Origin: Flavobacteriales bacterium
GTDB taxonomy: Bacteria; Bacteroidota; Bacteroidia; Flavobacteriales_D; Crocinitomicaceae
Direction: 5' to 3'
DNA length: 64,000 bases
Assembly: GCA_947497485.1 (NCBI GenBank)
Contig: CANMHB010000006.1
Span: 1-64,000, forward strand
The position numbers were made by a program, and so were the translations under genes. The notes beneath the pieces were generated by a model. That model was not told the origin of the DNA, did not search any database, and saw nothing but the letters and a program-made list of their open reading frames with translations. Position 1 is the stretch's first letter, and the number at the start of each line of letters is the position of its first letter. Shown piece by piece: positions 53,078-62,665 of the stretch.

Positions 53078-54031
53078 TTACAACAATTCTTCAATAATTC
53101 GATCCATGGAGTAACCTTCTGCTTCTGCGCGGTAATTTCGAACCAAGCGGTGACGGAGAATTGCTTTAGCGACAGCTTTAACATCCTCAATGTCTGGTGA
53201 ATATTTTCCTCGAATGGCTGCATGACATTTAGCACCTACAACTAAATATTGTGATGCTCTTGGACCTGCTCCCCAAGTAATAAAATCCTTACTTATTTTC
53301 GGTGCATCTGCGGAATTAATTCGTGTCTTACCAACCAATTTTACAGCATACTCCAAAACATTGTCCGCAACTGGAATTCTTCGTATTAAATTTTGGTATT
53401 CAATAATCTGCTCAGCGTTTAATATTTCGTTTAGCTCTATTTTTGAATCAGTCGTGGTTGATTTCACAATGGCTAGTTCTTCCACATACGAAGGGTAATC
53501 AACCCAGATATTGAACATAAAACGGTCTAATTGAGCCTCAGGCAAAGGATAAGTTCCTTCTTGTTCAATAGGGTTCTGTGTAGCTAAAACAAAAAATGGA
53601 GATGGTAATGTATATGTTGTTCCAGCGGCAGTAACTCTTCGTTCCTGCATCGCCTCAAGTAACGCTGATTGCGTCTTCGGAGGTGTACGATTTATTTCAT
53701 CAGCTAAAATAACATTTGAAAATAAGGGTCCCTTTATAAATTTAAAATTTTTCGATTCATCTAAAATTTCTGAACCAACGATATCTGAGGGCATCAAATC
53801 GGGTGTAAACTGGATACGATTAAAACTTAATCCAAGTGTTTGTGCAATTGTATTAACCAACAACGTTTTTGCAAGACCAGGCACTCCTACCAACAAACAA
53901 TGAGCGCGCGAAAAAATTGATATCAAAACTTGATCAACAACTTCATCTTGACCGATAATCACTTTATGAATCTCGTTTTTTAACTCCTGATAGTGAACCA
54001 CTAATCGGTCGATTGATTCTTTGTCTGACAT
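53078..54031 (-). CDS. MoxR family AAA+ ATPase
   Basis: The 317-residue ATPase shows Walker A GVPGLAKTLL, Walker B VILADEINRTPPK, sensor I FVLATQNPIEQEGTYPLPEAQLDRF and the C-terminal lid. MoxR proteins act as chaperones that activate partner proteins, often with von Willebrand A domains. The usual DUF58 and VWA partner genes are not next to it. It follows the SurA-like gene by 4 nt on the same strand. Confidence 0.93.
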   Translation of the reverse strand: MSDKESIDRLVVHYQELKNEIHKVIIGQDEVVDQVLISIFSRAHCLLVGVPGLAKTLLVNTIAQTLGLSFNRIQFTPDLMPSDIVGSEILDESKNFKFIKGPLFSNVILADEINRTPPKTQSALLEAMQERRVTAAGTTYTLPSPFFVLATQNPIEQEGTYPLPEAQLDRFMFNIWVDYPSYVEELAIVKSTTTDSKIELNEILNAEQIIEYQNLIRRIPVADNVLEYAVKLVGKTRINSADAPKISKDFITWGAGPRASQYLVVGAKCHAAIRGKYSPDIEDVKAVAKAILRHRLVRNYRAEAEGYSMDRIIEELL

Positions 54032-54035
54032 ATTT

Positions 54036-55391
54036 TCAATTATTTGTATTTATCCAGTTCGACTTAAATTCACAATTCTGAAAATCTTCGTCAATTCGAA
54101 TATATGCATTTCCAATTTTATTGTTTACCCAATTGGTTATCGTCTTTTGTTTTTTATCGTTTTCGGTAGCACGTTTAATCAATGCATAGTCATCTTTTAA
54201 ATTTGCCTTATGAGGTTCATAACGTTCCATTAATCGAACGATACGAACTCCTTGTTTTCTTTCATAAATATCAACGTATAAACTAGGGCGAGAAACGTCC
54301 CCCTTCTCCATAGCATCAGTTAATACATAAATTTGTTGATCAACTTCATTCAAATCTTCCATATCCCAAGTTGGTTCACCTGTTATAGGATTGGTAATTA
54401 CTCCCCTATTTTGTTTGGTCAACTCATCATTCGAAAAACGAAGAACAGCATTATCCCAAGTTATTTTATTTTCCTTAAGCATAGCATAACACGAATCCAT
54501 TTTCATTGCAGAAAGGTTAATGGCCTCAGGACTAAATTCAGGCATGATTAAGATATGAAGGCAAACATAATCATCTCCTTTTCGAGAAATTAGCTTGATG
54601 ATATGATATCCGTACATTGTTTCAAGGATTTCTGATACCTCGCCAATCTTTAGATTAAAAACAGTTGATTCGAATTGAGGAACCATCATACCACGTGAAG
54701 CTTCAATTCTTCCGCCTTGAGGTCCACTTCCTGGATCCATAGAGTGTATTCGAGCCATTGTCTCGAAACTTTTTCCATTCGCAACTATATCCGTTCGAAT
54801 TTCAGAAAGCGCATCATAGGCTCTTTTTTTATCGGCTTTTGTAATTTCTGGATAGTTAACAATTTGCTGAAATCCTAATTTCATATTAATGTATGGTATG
54901 CTATCCTTTGGAATAGAAGCGTAGAATGTCGAAACTTCCTTGGGTGTAACACTTAAATCTCGAGTTAATTTAGCCTCCATTTCTTGGGCGAGCATTTTAT
55001 TTTTAATTTGGACCCGAAATTCATTTTTAATTTCAGCTGTGGATTTCCCATAAAATTCTTCAAGTTTTTGGCGGCTCCCCATTTTGGATTCGATTATTCT
55101 TAAACGGTTTTCCATCTCTGCGTCAACGCTTTGATCAGTAACAACCAAACTGTCAAGTAGTGCCTGATTTAAAAGTAATTCCTCAATTAACAATTGTTCT
55201 AGTATTGAACATTCTGTGGGGAAATTCACCTGATTTCCTTCGGACGACATCTGAAGTTTTTGAACCTCTAAATCAGATAATAACACAACGTTATCTCCGA
55301 CCTGAGCAACAACTTTATTTATAACCTTTCCTTGTCCAAATATTTGAATTACAGAAATTAATGAAGCAAGAAAAAGAAAAGATTTAAGCAT
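54036..55391 (-). CDS. SurA-like periplasmic peptidylprolyl isomerase
   Basis: The 451-residue product has a signal peptide (cleavage near IQIFGQ), a SurA-type N-terminal helical domain (VNKVVAQVGDNVVLLSDLE), and a parvulin domain at about 170-275 (SMDPGSGPQGGRIEASRGMMVPQFE is represented by GSGPQGGR and GYHIIKLISR). A second, degenerate rotamase-like part follows. It should help outer-membrane proteins fold in the periplasm. The stop of the 654-residue PPIase gene is 2 nt before its ATG. Confidence 0.88.
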   Translation of the reverse strand: MLKSFLFLASLISVIQIFGQGKVINKVVAQVGDNVVLLSDLEVQKLQMSSEGNQVNFPTECSILEQLLIEELLLNQALLDSLVVTDQSVDAEMENRLRIIESKMGSRQKLEEFYGKSTAEIKNEFRVQIKNKMLAQEMEAKLTRDLSVTPKEVSTFYASIPKDSIPYINMKLGFQQIVNYPEITKADKKRAYDALSEIRTDIVANGKSFETMARIHSMDPGSGPQGGRIEASRGMMVPQFESTVFNLKIGEVSEILETMYGYHIIKLISRKGDDYVCLHILIMPEFSPEAINLSAMKMDSCYAMLKENKITWDNAVLRFSNDELTKQNRGVITNPITGEPTWDMEDLNEVDQQIYVLTDAMEKGDVSRPSLYVDIYERKQGVRIVRLMERYEPHKANLKDDYALIKRATENDKKQKTITNWVNNKIGNAYIRIDEDFQNCEFKSNWINTNN

Positions 55392-55393
55392 AA

Positions 55394-57358
55394 TTAGTTT
55401 TTGTTCAAATTATAAAGAACATCGTAATTTATTTTTATCGGATATTTTAGTTTTAATTCTTCCAACCAAGTTTTTTCCAAATAATTTTGATAATCTGAAG
55501 TGGCTGCGCCCCTTGCTTCTGAAAATTCTTTTTTCATCACGGGTAATTCCTGATTGAGTTTTACCACATAATGTTTGCCCTCAAATTGGTAAGGAATATT
55601 TCTTCCAACTACAAAAGTTCTTCCCTTTAAAATCGGTGTGATTTCAGGATCAAATTTATTGGTCTTAACTTTTAAATTCAACTCTGAGGTGGCATTCACT
55701 TTTTCAATAATTTCCTTTGAAGTATTCTTTTTCTTTTTAAGCATTTTGTACACTAAATTGGCATTCTCAGGAGAGTTACATTCATAAATTTCTGCATCAA
55801 ATCGTTTTGGCCATTGGTAATTAACTCTATTTTCTTCAAAGAATTTTCTTAAACCAGCGGTATCCTTTGATGCTTTGTTCCATACTTTGTCAGACATAAC
55901 TTCATACAGAATTATTCCATCGTGATATTCATTAACCAAGGCTTTGTAATCAGGATATTTTGACATCAACTTCGATTCCTCATATTCTAGAATAGCAGTT
56001 TTTTCCCAGTTATTGTATTGGTTGGCAACTAATTTTGTAAACTCGTCTTTCTTCGCCGTTCTGAAGGCTTTTTCGAGAAAGGCACCAAATTGTTTCTGTG
56101 TAAAAGATTTTCCGTCCAAATTAAATAATTCGTTGTCTGTTGTTAATTTGTCGCATTTCCATTTACCCTGATAGAAGGAAGAATCAATATTTGCAACGAA
56201 CCAATTTAAATCAGCTGGCTGTTTTGCCGATTTCTTGTAATTGTATTGTTGCTTCAATTTTAGCACAAAAGAATCTTGTGTTTTTTTAGACCTATCATCT
56301 TTATTTACCTTATTTTGAAGTTCTTTCTTCATCGTTTCAAATGGTTGAACATCCTTCCACTCGATTCGCTTGATTATGTGAAATCCATATTCCGTTTTGA
56401 TTGGCTTACTGATTTCGCCATCTTTTTTAAGTGAAAATGCCGCATCCTCAAATGAAGGAACCATGCGTTGCGAAGTACCCGAACCGAAAGCCGGAAGCTC
56501 TCCTCCTTTTTTAGAAGACCCTGGATCATCAGAATGAGCAACCACTAATTCTTCCCATTTTGAACCTTGCATCAATTTATCATAAAGTTCATTTATTTTT
56601 TTCTCCGCATTTGCGATGGTCTCTGGTTTTGCCTCTTTTCCAACAGCTACCATGATGTGAGCAACTTTAATTGTTCCTCTGGCTGGTCTTTTATCTGTTA
56701 CTTTAACAATGTGAAAACCATATCGAGTCCGAAATGGATCAGAAATAGCACCAACAGGCGTTGTAAAGGCTTTCTCTTCAAAAGGATAAACCATTTGAAA
56801 AGCAGTAAAATAACCAAGATCACCTCCATTTGTTGCTGCAGATGGGTCATCCGAACCACCTTTCATTTTTGCAACGGAGGCAAAATCTTCCCCCTTTTCA
56901 ATACGTTTTTTAAGACCTAATATTTTGTTATAGGCCTCAAGCGTATCCTTTGGATTTGCATTCGGATCTACTTTGATTAAAATATGTGATGCTCTTACTT
57001 CGGTCTTTATACGGTCATAAGCTTGTTCAACCAACGACTTATTTTCTGCAGAATCTATTAAATACGGATTAGCTAGTTGTTTCCTATACCCCTCAAGTTC
57101 TTTCTTTAACTTCGGAATCGTATCATAACCCAATGCTTCTGCTTCGGCAACTTTCAATTTGAATTTCTTAAACATCTCAATGTATTCATCCATTGAAGCC
57201 TGATCGTATTTTGGATTATTATTATTCTTCAAATAAATCTGAAGAAATTCGCTTTTCGTAACAGGCTTACCGTTAACTTCCATTACAACTGGATCAGTTT
57301 GAGCATTCGATAATTGAACTGCAAAAAACAAATTAGTAATCAAAAATATTTTCTTCAT
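55394..57358 (-). CDS. Periplasmic peptidylprolyl isomerase with two parvulin domains
   Basis: This 654-residue chaperone has a signal peptide (about 1-19), an N-terminal helical part (VNGKPVTKSEFLQIYLK), and two tandem PpiC-type rotamase domains at about 118-220 (VRASHILIKV, GGDLGYF, GFHIVKV) and 225-325 (IKVAHIMVAV, GGELPAFGSG, GFHIIKR). A long C-terminal domain is unassigned. Together with the SurA-like protein it probably forms an envelope-folding pair. It lies 62 nt after guaB. Confidence 0.9.
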   Translation of the reverse strand: MKKIFLITNLFFAVQLSNAQTDPVVMEVNGKPVTKSEFLQIYLKNNNNPKYDQASMDEYIEMFKKFKLKVAEAEALGYDTIPKLKKELEGYRKQLANPYLIDSAENKSLVEQAYDRIKTEVRASHILIKVDPNANPKDTLEAYNKILGLKKRIEKGEDFASVAKMKGGSDDPSAATNGGDLGYFTAFQMVYPFEEKAFTTPVGAISDPFRTRYGFHIVKVTDKRPARGTIKVAHIMVAVGKEAKPETIANAEKKINELYDKLMQGSKWEELVVAHSDDPGSSKKGGELPAFGSGTSQRMVPSFEDAAFSLKKDGEISKPIKTEYGFHIIKRIEWKDVQPFETMKKELQNKVNKDDRSKKTQDSFVLKLKQQYNYKKSAKQPADLNWFVANIDSSFYQGKWKCDKLTTDNELFNLDGKSFTQKQFGAFLEKAFRTAKKDEFTKLVANQYNNWEKTAILEYEESKLMSKYPDYKALVNEYHDGIILYEVMSDKVWNKASKDTAGLRKFFEENRVNYQWPKRFDAEIYECNSPENANLVYKMLKKKKNTSKEIIEKVNATSELNLKVKTNKFDPEITPILKGRTFVVGRNIPYQFEGKHYVVKLNQELPVMKKEFSEARGAATSDYQNYLEKTWLEELKLKYPIKINYDVLYNLNKN

Positions 57359-57420
57359 AGTTATAAATTCTATTATTCGAAATTAAATGCAAACAAGTTT
57401 AAGTACGTTGTTTTTAACAA

Positions 57421-58893
57421 TTATTTTAAACTATAATTTGGTGCTTCACGTGTTATGGTAACGTCATGCGGATGAGATTCTTTGACACCTGCGGAGGTAA
57501 TGCGAACGAATTTAGAGCCTTTTAATTTGGAGATGGTTGGTGCTCCACAATAGCCCATTCCTGCTCTCAAGCCACCAATAATTTGAAACATAACTTCCAT
57601 TAAATTACCTTTGAAAGGAACTCTACCAGAAATACCCTCTGGAACAAGCTTTTTGATATCATCTTCTGCATCTTGGAAATAACGATCCTTTGAACCCAAT
57701 TGCATAGCTTCAATTGAACCCATTCCGCGATAAGATTTAAATTTTCTCCCCTCGTAAATAATTGTCTCCCCTGGAGATTCTTCAACGCCAGCAAACATAG
57801 ATCCAAGCATAACCGAATCTGCACCTGCAGCTATTGCTTTCACAATGTCACCTGTATACCTGATTCCACCATCGGCGATTACCGGAACACCTGTTCCTTC
57901 GAGAGCAGCTGCTACATCATTTACCGCCGTTAATTGAGGAACTCCAACACCAGCAATTACACGAGTTGTACAAATTGAACCTGGTCCAATTCCAACTTTT
58001 ACAGCATCGGCACCAGCCTCAACTAAATATTTGGCAGCATCGGCAGTTGCAATATTTCCAACAACTACATCAATTTTAGGGTATTTTGCTTTAACCTCCT
58101 TTAATTTATCTACAACACCTTTCGAGTGACCATGCGCTGTATCAATGACGATGGCATCAACACCAGCCTTTACTAACGCAGCAACTCGATCCATCGTATC
58201 ATGTGTTACACCAACAGCAGCAGCCACTCTTAGTCTACCTAAATGATCTTTACAAGAAATTGGATGCTCTTTTACTTTTATAATATCACGATAAGTAATT
58301 AAGCCTATCAGCTTGTAATTTTTATCAACGACTGGTAATTTTTCTATGCGATTCTCTTGAAGAATACCTTCAGCAGTGGTTAAATCAGTCCCATCGCCTG
58401 TGGTAATCAAATTCTCAGAGGTCATTATTTCTCGAATTGGACGATCTATGTTCTTTTCAAAACGTAAATCTCGGTTTGTCACAATTCCTTTTAATATATT
58501 GTTCTCGTCAACAACAGGAATTCCTCCTATGCTATTTTCTTTCATTAATTGAAGTGCATCACGAACCAATGAAGCTTCTAATAATGTGATCGGATCTATT
58601 ATCATACCGCTCTCTGAACGTTTAACTTTTCTTACGTTCGTAGCCTGAAGTTCGATGCTCATATTTTTATGAATAACTCCAATACCACCTTGCTGTGCAA
58701 TTGCGATAGCTAATTCGGCTTCAGTGACGGTATCCATTGCCGCTGAAATTATAGGCGTATTGAGCGGAATATTTCGAGAGAAAAAACTATTTAATTTAAC
58801 TTCTCTTGGTAGAACCTCAGAAAACGAAGGGACTAATAAAACGTCGTCGTAGGTTAACCCTTCAGTGATTTGCTTTAAATTATTGAGAGACAT
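57421..58893 (-). CDS. guaB: IMP dehydrogenase
   Basis: GuaB oxidises IMP to XMP, the first step of GMP synthesis. The 490-residue product is full length: [12 protein letters not shown], two CBS domains (about 95-205; [24 protein letters not shown]), [11 protein letters not shown], the catalytic Cys loop [28 protein letters not shown], and the flap with [10 protein letters not shown]. It heads a minus-strand run with two folding chaperones and MoxR. Confidence 0.96.
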   Translation of the reverse strand: MSLNNLKQITEGLTYDDVLLVPSFSEVLPREVKLNSFFSRNIPLNTPIISAAMDTVTEAELAIAIAQQGGIGVIHKNMSIELQATNVRKVKRSESGMIIDPITLLEASLVRDALQLMKENSIGGIPVVDENNILKGIVTNRDLRFEKNIDRPIREIMTSENLITTGDGTDLTTAEGILQENRIEKLPVVDKNYKLIGLITYRDIIKVKEHPISCKDHLGRLRVAAAVGVTHDTMDRVAALVKAGVDAIVIDTAHGHSKGVVDKLKEVKAKYPKIDVVVGNIATADAAKYLVEAGADAVKVGIGPGSICTTRVIAGVGVPQLTAVNDVAAALEGTGVPVIADGGIRYTGDIVKAIAAGADSVMLGSMFAGVEESPGETIIYEGRKFKSYRGMGSIEAMQLGSKDRYFQDAEDDIKKLVPEGISGRVPFKGNLMEVMFQIIGGLRAGMGYCGAPTISKLKGSKFVRITSAGVKESHPHDVTITREAPNYSLK

Positions 58894-58919
58894 GAATCTA
58901 TTTTTCTAATAAATTCCTG

Positions 58920-58927
58920 CAAAAATA
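58920..58927 (-). promoter_or_regulatory. guaB promoter, -7 box TATTTTTG
   Basis: Read on the minus strand, TATTTTTG fits TAnnTTTG and would give a start near 58914, about 20 nt before the guaB ATG. Because the region is AT-rich a chance match is possible, and no well-spaced -33 element was seen. Confidence 0.35.
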
Positions 58928-58979
58928 AGAAAAAAATCAACGTCTCTTGTCTTAGACTTGAAATAGAATTAAGCAGTAA

Positions 58980-59450
58980 TTAACAACCGGGCTCATACGG
59001 TGTAAGATCGTTCAGATCAATCCAACCAGAAGTTGTTTTATCGTATTCATAATTATGAAATTCAACATAACCAAAACCATTTATTGTTCGAAGAACTTCA
59101 ACCTGATCGCCTGAAACTAAAAATTTTCGATTTGATTTAAATTTACTTTCTGGCTGAGAGTGAAAATAGGATTTATTTACGATGACGTTTGCATAAGTAT
59201 GACTTGGAAACATTTGCTCTAATTTCATTATTTGTTCTTTTTTTATTTGTTGCTCTCGTTCTTGTTCTATTCGATCCTGCTCCAATTCCTGCTTTTCCTT
59301 TTCTAATCTCAATTTTTCACGTTCAAGCTCAACTTTTTGTTTTTCTAATTCAATTTCAGAAATTTTATCATTTTCTCCTCCTTCTGATGAACAAGCAAAT
59401 AAATAAGAAAAAACAAAGGATACGACAAGTAAATGGAATAGTATTCTCAT
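58980..59450 (-). CDS. SH3-domain lipoprotein with coiled coil
   Basis: The 156-residue product has a lipobox (FSYLFACSS, Cys at about 20), a long Glu/Lys/Gln/Arg coiled coil (about 30-75; EREKLRLEKEKQELEQDR), and a C-terminal bacterial SH3-like domain (NKSYFHSQPESKFKSN, LVSGDQVEVL, SGWIDLNDL). It is probably a periplasmic lipoprotein that contacts the cell wall. It is 86 nt downstream of guaB's start on the same strand, but separate from it. Confidence 0.78.
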   Translation of the reverse strand: MRILFHLLVVSFVFSYLFACSSEGGENDKISEIELEKQKVELEREKLRLEKEKQELEQDRIEQEREQQIKKEQIMKLEQMFPSHTYANVIVNKSYFHSQPESKFKSNRKFLVSGDQVEVLRTINGFGYVEFHNYEYDKTTSGWIDLNDLTPYEPGC

Positions 59451-59573
59451 AATCTAAAATTTTGAAAATTAAAAATAGTATTTTTCGTTAAGATTGAATA
59501 TATTTTTGTTAAAATAGGTCAAATTTTAGGTTTGGTGTTCAATTATAGTTAACCTTGTTTGAAGATTGAAACA

Positions 59574-60206
59574 ATGAAAACAATTTTTATTTTAACGTTT
59601 CTATTAGTTTATACTTTCAATTTTGCCCAAAGAGGCGACATTGACACGAGTAAAATTATTCAACTTTCCGGTGTTGTAGTTTCAGAGGAAGATTTAGCCC
59701 CAATGCCATACATAACAGTTTATGATAAATCAATTCGAAAAGGTGTTTTTGCAGATTACTATGGGTTTTTCACCTTGGTTTCCTTTCCTGGTGACACAAT
59801 TTGTTTTTCTTATTTCGGATATAAAACATCAACTTATATAGTTCCTGATACTTTGAAAGATAATCGTTACAGCATTATTCATATGTTACAGCGAGACACA
59901 GTTAATCTTCCTGAAGTAACAGTATATCCATGGCCTTCAAAAGAAGAGTTTGCAAACTATTTTGTAAACATGAAACCCTATGATGATGCAATGCGCAGAG
60001 CACAAAAAGAACTTTCTGGTGAATCACTTGCATTTTTCTCAGCTAGATTAGACAGTGACCCTTCGCTGGCTTATGGATATGCACAAAATCAGCGCTATAC
60101 CAAACTATACACAAATGGTCAATTACCCGTAAACAATTTATTAAACCCATACTCATGGGCAAAATTGATCAAAGATTGGAAGGAAGGCAAATTAAGCCGT
60201 CAATAG
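59574..60206 (+). CDS. CarboxypepD_reg-like domain protein
   Basis: The product (210 aa from the ATG; a TTG 15 nt earlier is in frame) has a signal peptide (ends near FNFAQ) and a CarboxypepD_reg-like beta-sandwich (about 32-110; IQLSGVVVSEEDLAPMPYI, GVFADYYGFFTLVSFPGD, YFGYKTSTY). The remainder, with VTVYPWPSKEEFANYF, resembles plug-preceding segments, but no barrel follows. Short stand-alone proteins of this kind are frequent in Flavobacteriia; the role is unknown. Confidence 0.78.
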   Translation: MKTIFILTFLLVYTFNFAQRGDIDTSKIIQLSGVVVSEEDLAPMPYITVYDKSIRKGVFADYYGFFTLVSFPGDTICFSYFGYKTSTYIVPDTLKDNRYSIIHMLQRDTVNLPEVTVYPWPSKEEFANYFVNMKPYDDAMRRAQKELSGESLAFFSARLDSDPSLAYGYAQNQRYTKLYTNGQLPVNNLLNPYSWAKLIKDWKEGKLSRQ

Positions 60207-60260
60207 ATTAATTTCATCAGAAAATGTTTGCTTTTGATATTCAATTAATTGAATACTAAC

Positions 60261-60268
60261 TACCTTTG
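60261..60268 (+). promoter_or_regulatory. map promoter, -7 box TACCTTTG
   Basis: TACCTTTG matches TAnnTTTG fully, with a TTTG 24 nt upstream (60233-60236). Transcription would begin near 60273, giving a leader of about 20 nt to the ATG at 60295, like other leaders in this window. Confidence 0.5.
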
Positions 60269-60294
60269 CCCGAATGTCATTTCTAGATAAATAC

Positions 60295-61068
60295 ATGATC
60301 CGATATAAAACAAAAGAAGAAATTGCAATCATGCGCGAAGCAGCGCTAATTGTAAGTAGAACACTTGGATTAATTGCTAAGCATATTCGACCGGGAAAAA
60401 CACCTAAAGAATTAGACCAAATGGCTGAGGCATACATTCGTTCTCAAAATGCGATTCCCGGATTTCTTGGATTGTATGGTTGCCCAAGCACCCTACTAAT
60501 TTCTGTAAATGAACAAGTTGTTCATGGTTTACCAACAGAACGACCGTTTGAAGAAGGCGACATAGTATCTGTAGACTGCGGTTCACTTTACAAAGGATAT
60601 TACGGAGATCATGCATTTACCTTTGAAGTAGGTGAAGTTAAGCCCGAAGTCAGAAAATTGCTAGAGGTAACGAAAGAATGTTTATATTTAGGAATTGAAC
60701 AATGCACCACTTCAAACCGAATCGAAGACATCGGATGGGCAATTCAACAGCACGCAGAAAACCATGGTTATGGTGTTGTTCGAGAATTAGTTGGTCACGG
60801 ACTAGGTAAAGCATTGCACGAAGAACCTCAAGTTCCAAATTATGGGCGAAGAGGAAGAGGTAAAAAAATTCAAAACGGTCTAACCATCGCTATTGAACCG
60901 ATGATCAACATGGGAACAGAAAAAGTAATGACACTAGATGATCAATGGACTGTTGTTACGGCAGACGGAAAACCTAGTGCTCATTTTGAACATAATGTAG
61001 CGATTGTTAATGGCCAACCTGAAATTCTTTCCACATTCGATTATATATACGACGCATTGAAAATGTAA
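60295..61068 (+). CDS. map: Methionine aminopeptidase, type I
   Basis: Map removes the initiator Met from nascent proteins. The 257-residue product has the five metal ligands in VSVDCGSLYKGYYGDHAF (two Asp), VGHGLGKALHEEP (His), IAIEPMINMG (Glu) and AHFEHNVAI (Glu). The start at MIRYKTKEEI matches the family; an ATG seven codons upstream (60274) would coincide with the expected transcription start. Its stop overlaps the ATG of the next gene (TAATG). Confidence 0.94.
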   Translation: MIRYKTKEEIAIMREAALIVSRTLGLIAKHIRPGKTPKELDQMAEAYIRSQNAIPGFLGLYGCPSTLLISVNEQVVHGLPTERPFEEGDIVSVDCGSLYKGYYGDHAFTFEVGEVKPEVRKLLEVTKECLYLGIEQCTTSNRIEDIGWAIQQHAENHGYGVVRELVGHGLGKALHEEPQVPNYGRRGRGKKIQNGLTIAIEPMINMGTEKVMTLDDQWTVVTADGKPSAHFEHNVAIVNGQPEILSTFDYIYDALKM

Positions 61069-61646
61069 TGTATAGAGAAAAAAGAGCGGTTTCATTAGTT
61101 ATACTTACGATTTTCGTTTATGCCATAAACATTTATTTCGAATCCAATTCGTTCATTTTCCCTTTTCCTATTTTCGATTTTATATTGTTAATCTTAGCAT
61201 TTCAATTCGCTTATTGGAATTTAAAGGATCTAATAACCTTCAGAAAATGGTATTTCCATATATATATCATCGCACTTTTGTTCAAGTTATTGATGAACCC
61301 AATATTATGGGGTTTATTCTTGAATGAAATTGATTTAGAAAAGTTTCTCGAAAAAAATTATCTGGAGTATTTCAAATTAACTTTTGCGCTATTGAGCATT
61401 GGTGTTTTTGCTAGTTGGAGTTTTGTTGAAAAGCTCAAATCAAAGATTGTTTGGATTGCGATTATATCAACTATTCAAATACTCGGATTATTTGAGTTTA
61501 GTTATGCAGGTTTATACTTGAGCTACGCGATTTTCGCTGGATACGTCTTATATCAAAAGCCTTCAAATTCATTGAGTTATATCCTTTCATTACATGCAAT
61601 ATTGGATATAATTACTTTGCTAATTTTATTTACTAAAATTAATTAA
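61068..61646 (+). CDS. Hypothetical membrane protein, CPBP-like in appearance
   Basis: This 192-residue product has about six hydrophobic helices and few charged residues. I do not recognise conserved catalytic motifs; the final SLHAILDIITLL with one His recalls the end of CPBP proteins but is not enough to assign it. It is coupled to map by a 1-nt overlap and converges with the PIG-L gene (8-nt overlap). Confidence 0.65.
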   Translation: MYREKRAVSLVILTIFVYAINIYFESNSFIFPFPIFDFILLILAFQFAYWNLKDLITFRKWYFHIYIIALLFKLLMNPILWGLFLNEIDLEKFLEKNYLEYFKLTFALLSIGVFASWSFVEKLKSKIVWIAIISTIQILGLFEFSYAGLYLSYAIFAGYVLYQKPSNSLSYILSLHAILDIITLLILFTKIN

Positions 61647-62535
61647 TCGATGGTTTTAATACTCTAAAGAACTCCCGATTAAAAACTGAAAAATATTTTT
61701 TTGCATTACTTTTTTCAAAATAAGGAACATAGAATCCTATTGTTTTTCTTTCTCGTTCATTAAATGTACGAAGATATCTCATTTTTTCTTCGGCACATGA
61801 TTCTATATTTATTTGAACATCTGGCTCCGGCATGCCATCCAACTTATACATCTTTAAAGCCGACATATAACTGTTGGGGAAGCCCCACTTTTTCATTTGA
61901 TTGGTTAATCGGTCCTTCAAAATTTTATCTTCCATACTATTCGTATAAACACTTTGATATAATCTTTCTGGATTTATCTGATTGTTTTTAAATGCATTAA
62001 AAACAAATTCACTTAAAAGAACATGTTCTGGATGTCCATAGCCACCCATTTCATTATCAAGTGTAAAAATCACAGTAGGAGCGAATTCATTTATTTTAGT
62101 AAGCACAATTGAATGAATTTTTTCTAAATCAAATTTTGAAGAAAATTCACTTTTGGGAATAGGCATGTAAGGAATGATTGAAGAATCAAAATCTAATCTT
62201 CGCATTTGAGGGGGAATATTAATAAATTCAATTTCATTTAAAAATATTTTTGACGCTATAAGCATTGCTGAATCTCTCGATTGATTACCACTTGTAAAAC
62301 ACAATTGCTTAATTTTCCACCCCTGTTTTTTTAGCATAGTCAAGGTGCCCGACATTGCAGCTGGATCATCATCATGAGCAACAACGATCATTGCCTTTTT
62401 CGAAGTGGATATTTTTAGAAACTCATCTTCAGGATAGACTTCAATCGCAGCGTATTTGTTAAGTTTCTTAATTGAAACTCCACAACTGAATAAATAAAAA
62501 GAAAAAAATAACAATATAATATTCAATCGTTTCAT
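61639..62535 (-). CDS. PIG-L family deacetylase, lipoprotein
   Basis: The 298-residue product has a lipobox (FYLFSCGVS, Cys at about 18) and a PIG-L/LmbE-type domain. The usual AHPDDE loop reads AHDDDPAAMSGTL, keeping the metal-binding His and Asp but losing the Pro and Glu. The second motif is GYGHPEHVLLSEF. Family members remove N-acetyl groups from sugars such as GlcNAc derivatives. An envelope-bound deacetylase is likely, but activity should not be assumed given the changed loop. Confidence 0.82.
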   Translation of the reverse strand: MKRLNIILLFFSFYLFSCGVSIKKLNKYAAIEVYPEDEFLKISTSKKAMIVVAHDDDPAAMSGTLTMLKKQGWKIKQLCFTSGNQSRDSAMLIASKIFLNEIEFINIPPQMRRLDFDSSIIPYMPIPKSEFSSKFDLEKIHSIVLTKINEFAPTVIFTLDNEMGGYGHPEHVLLSEFVFNAFKNNQINPERLYQSVYTNSMEDKILKDRLTNQMKKWGFPNSYMSALKMYKLDGMPEPDVQINIESCAEEKMRYLRTFNERERKTIGFYVPYFEKSNAKKYFSVFNREFFRVLKPSIN

Positions 62536-62665
62536 AGTAATTGTTTTATATTTAAATGTTGAGAAAAATAAATAAAAAACAATTTAATTCACTGAATTTC
62601 AATTTATTACTTCAAATTATCGATTAATTACTCAATTAAAATTTCAAAGAGTAAAAAATTTAAAA

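Noticed and set aside
62536-62665. Possible regulatory RNA upstream of lpdA's stop
   Set aside because: Only AT-rich sequence was seen, without a stable stem.
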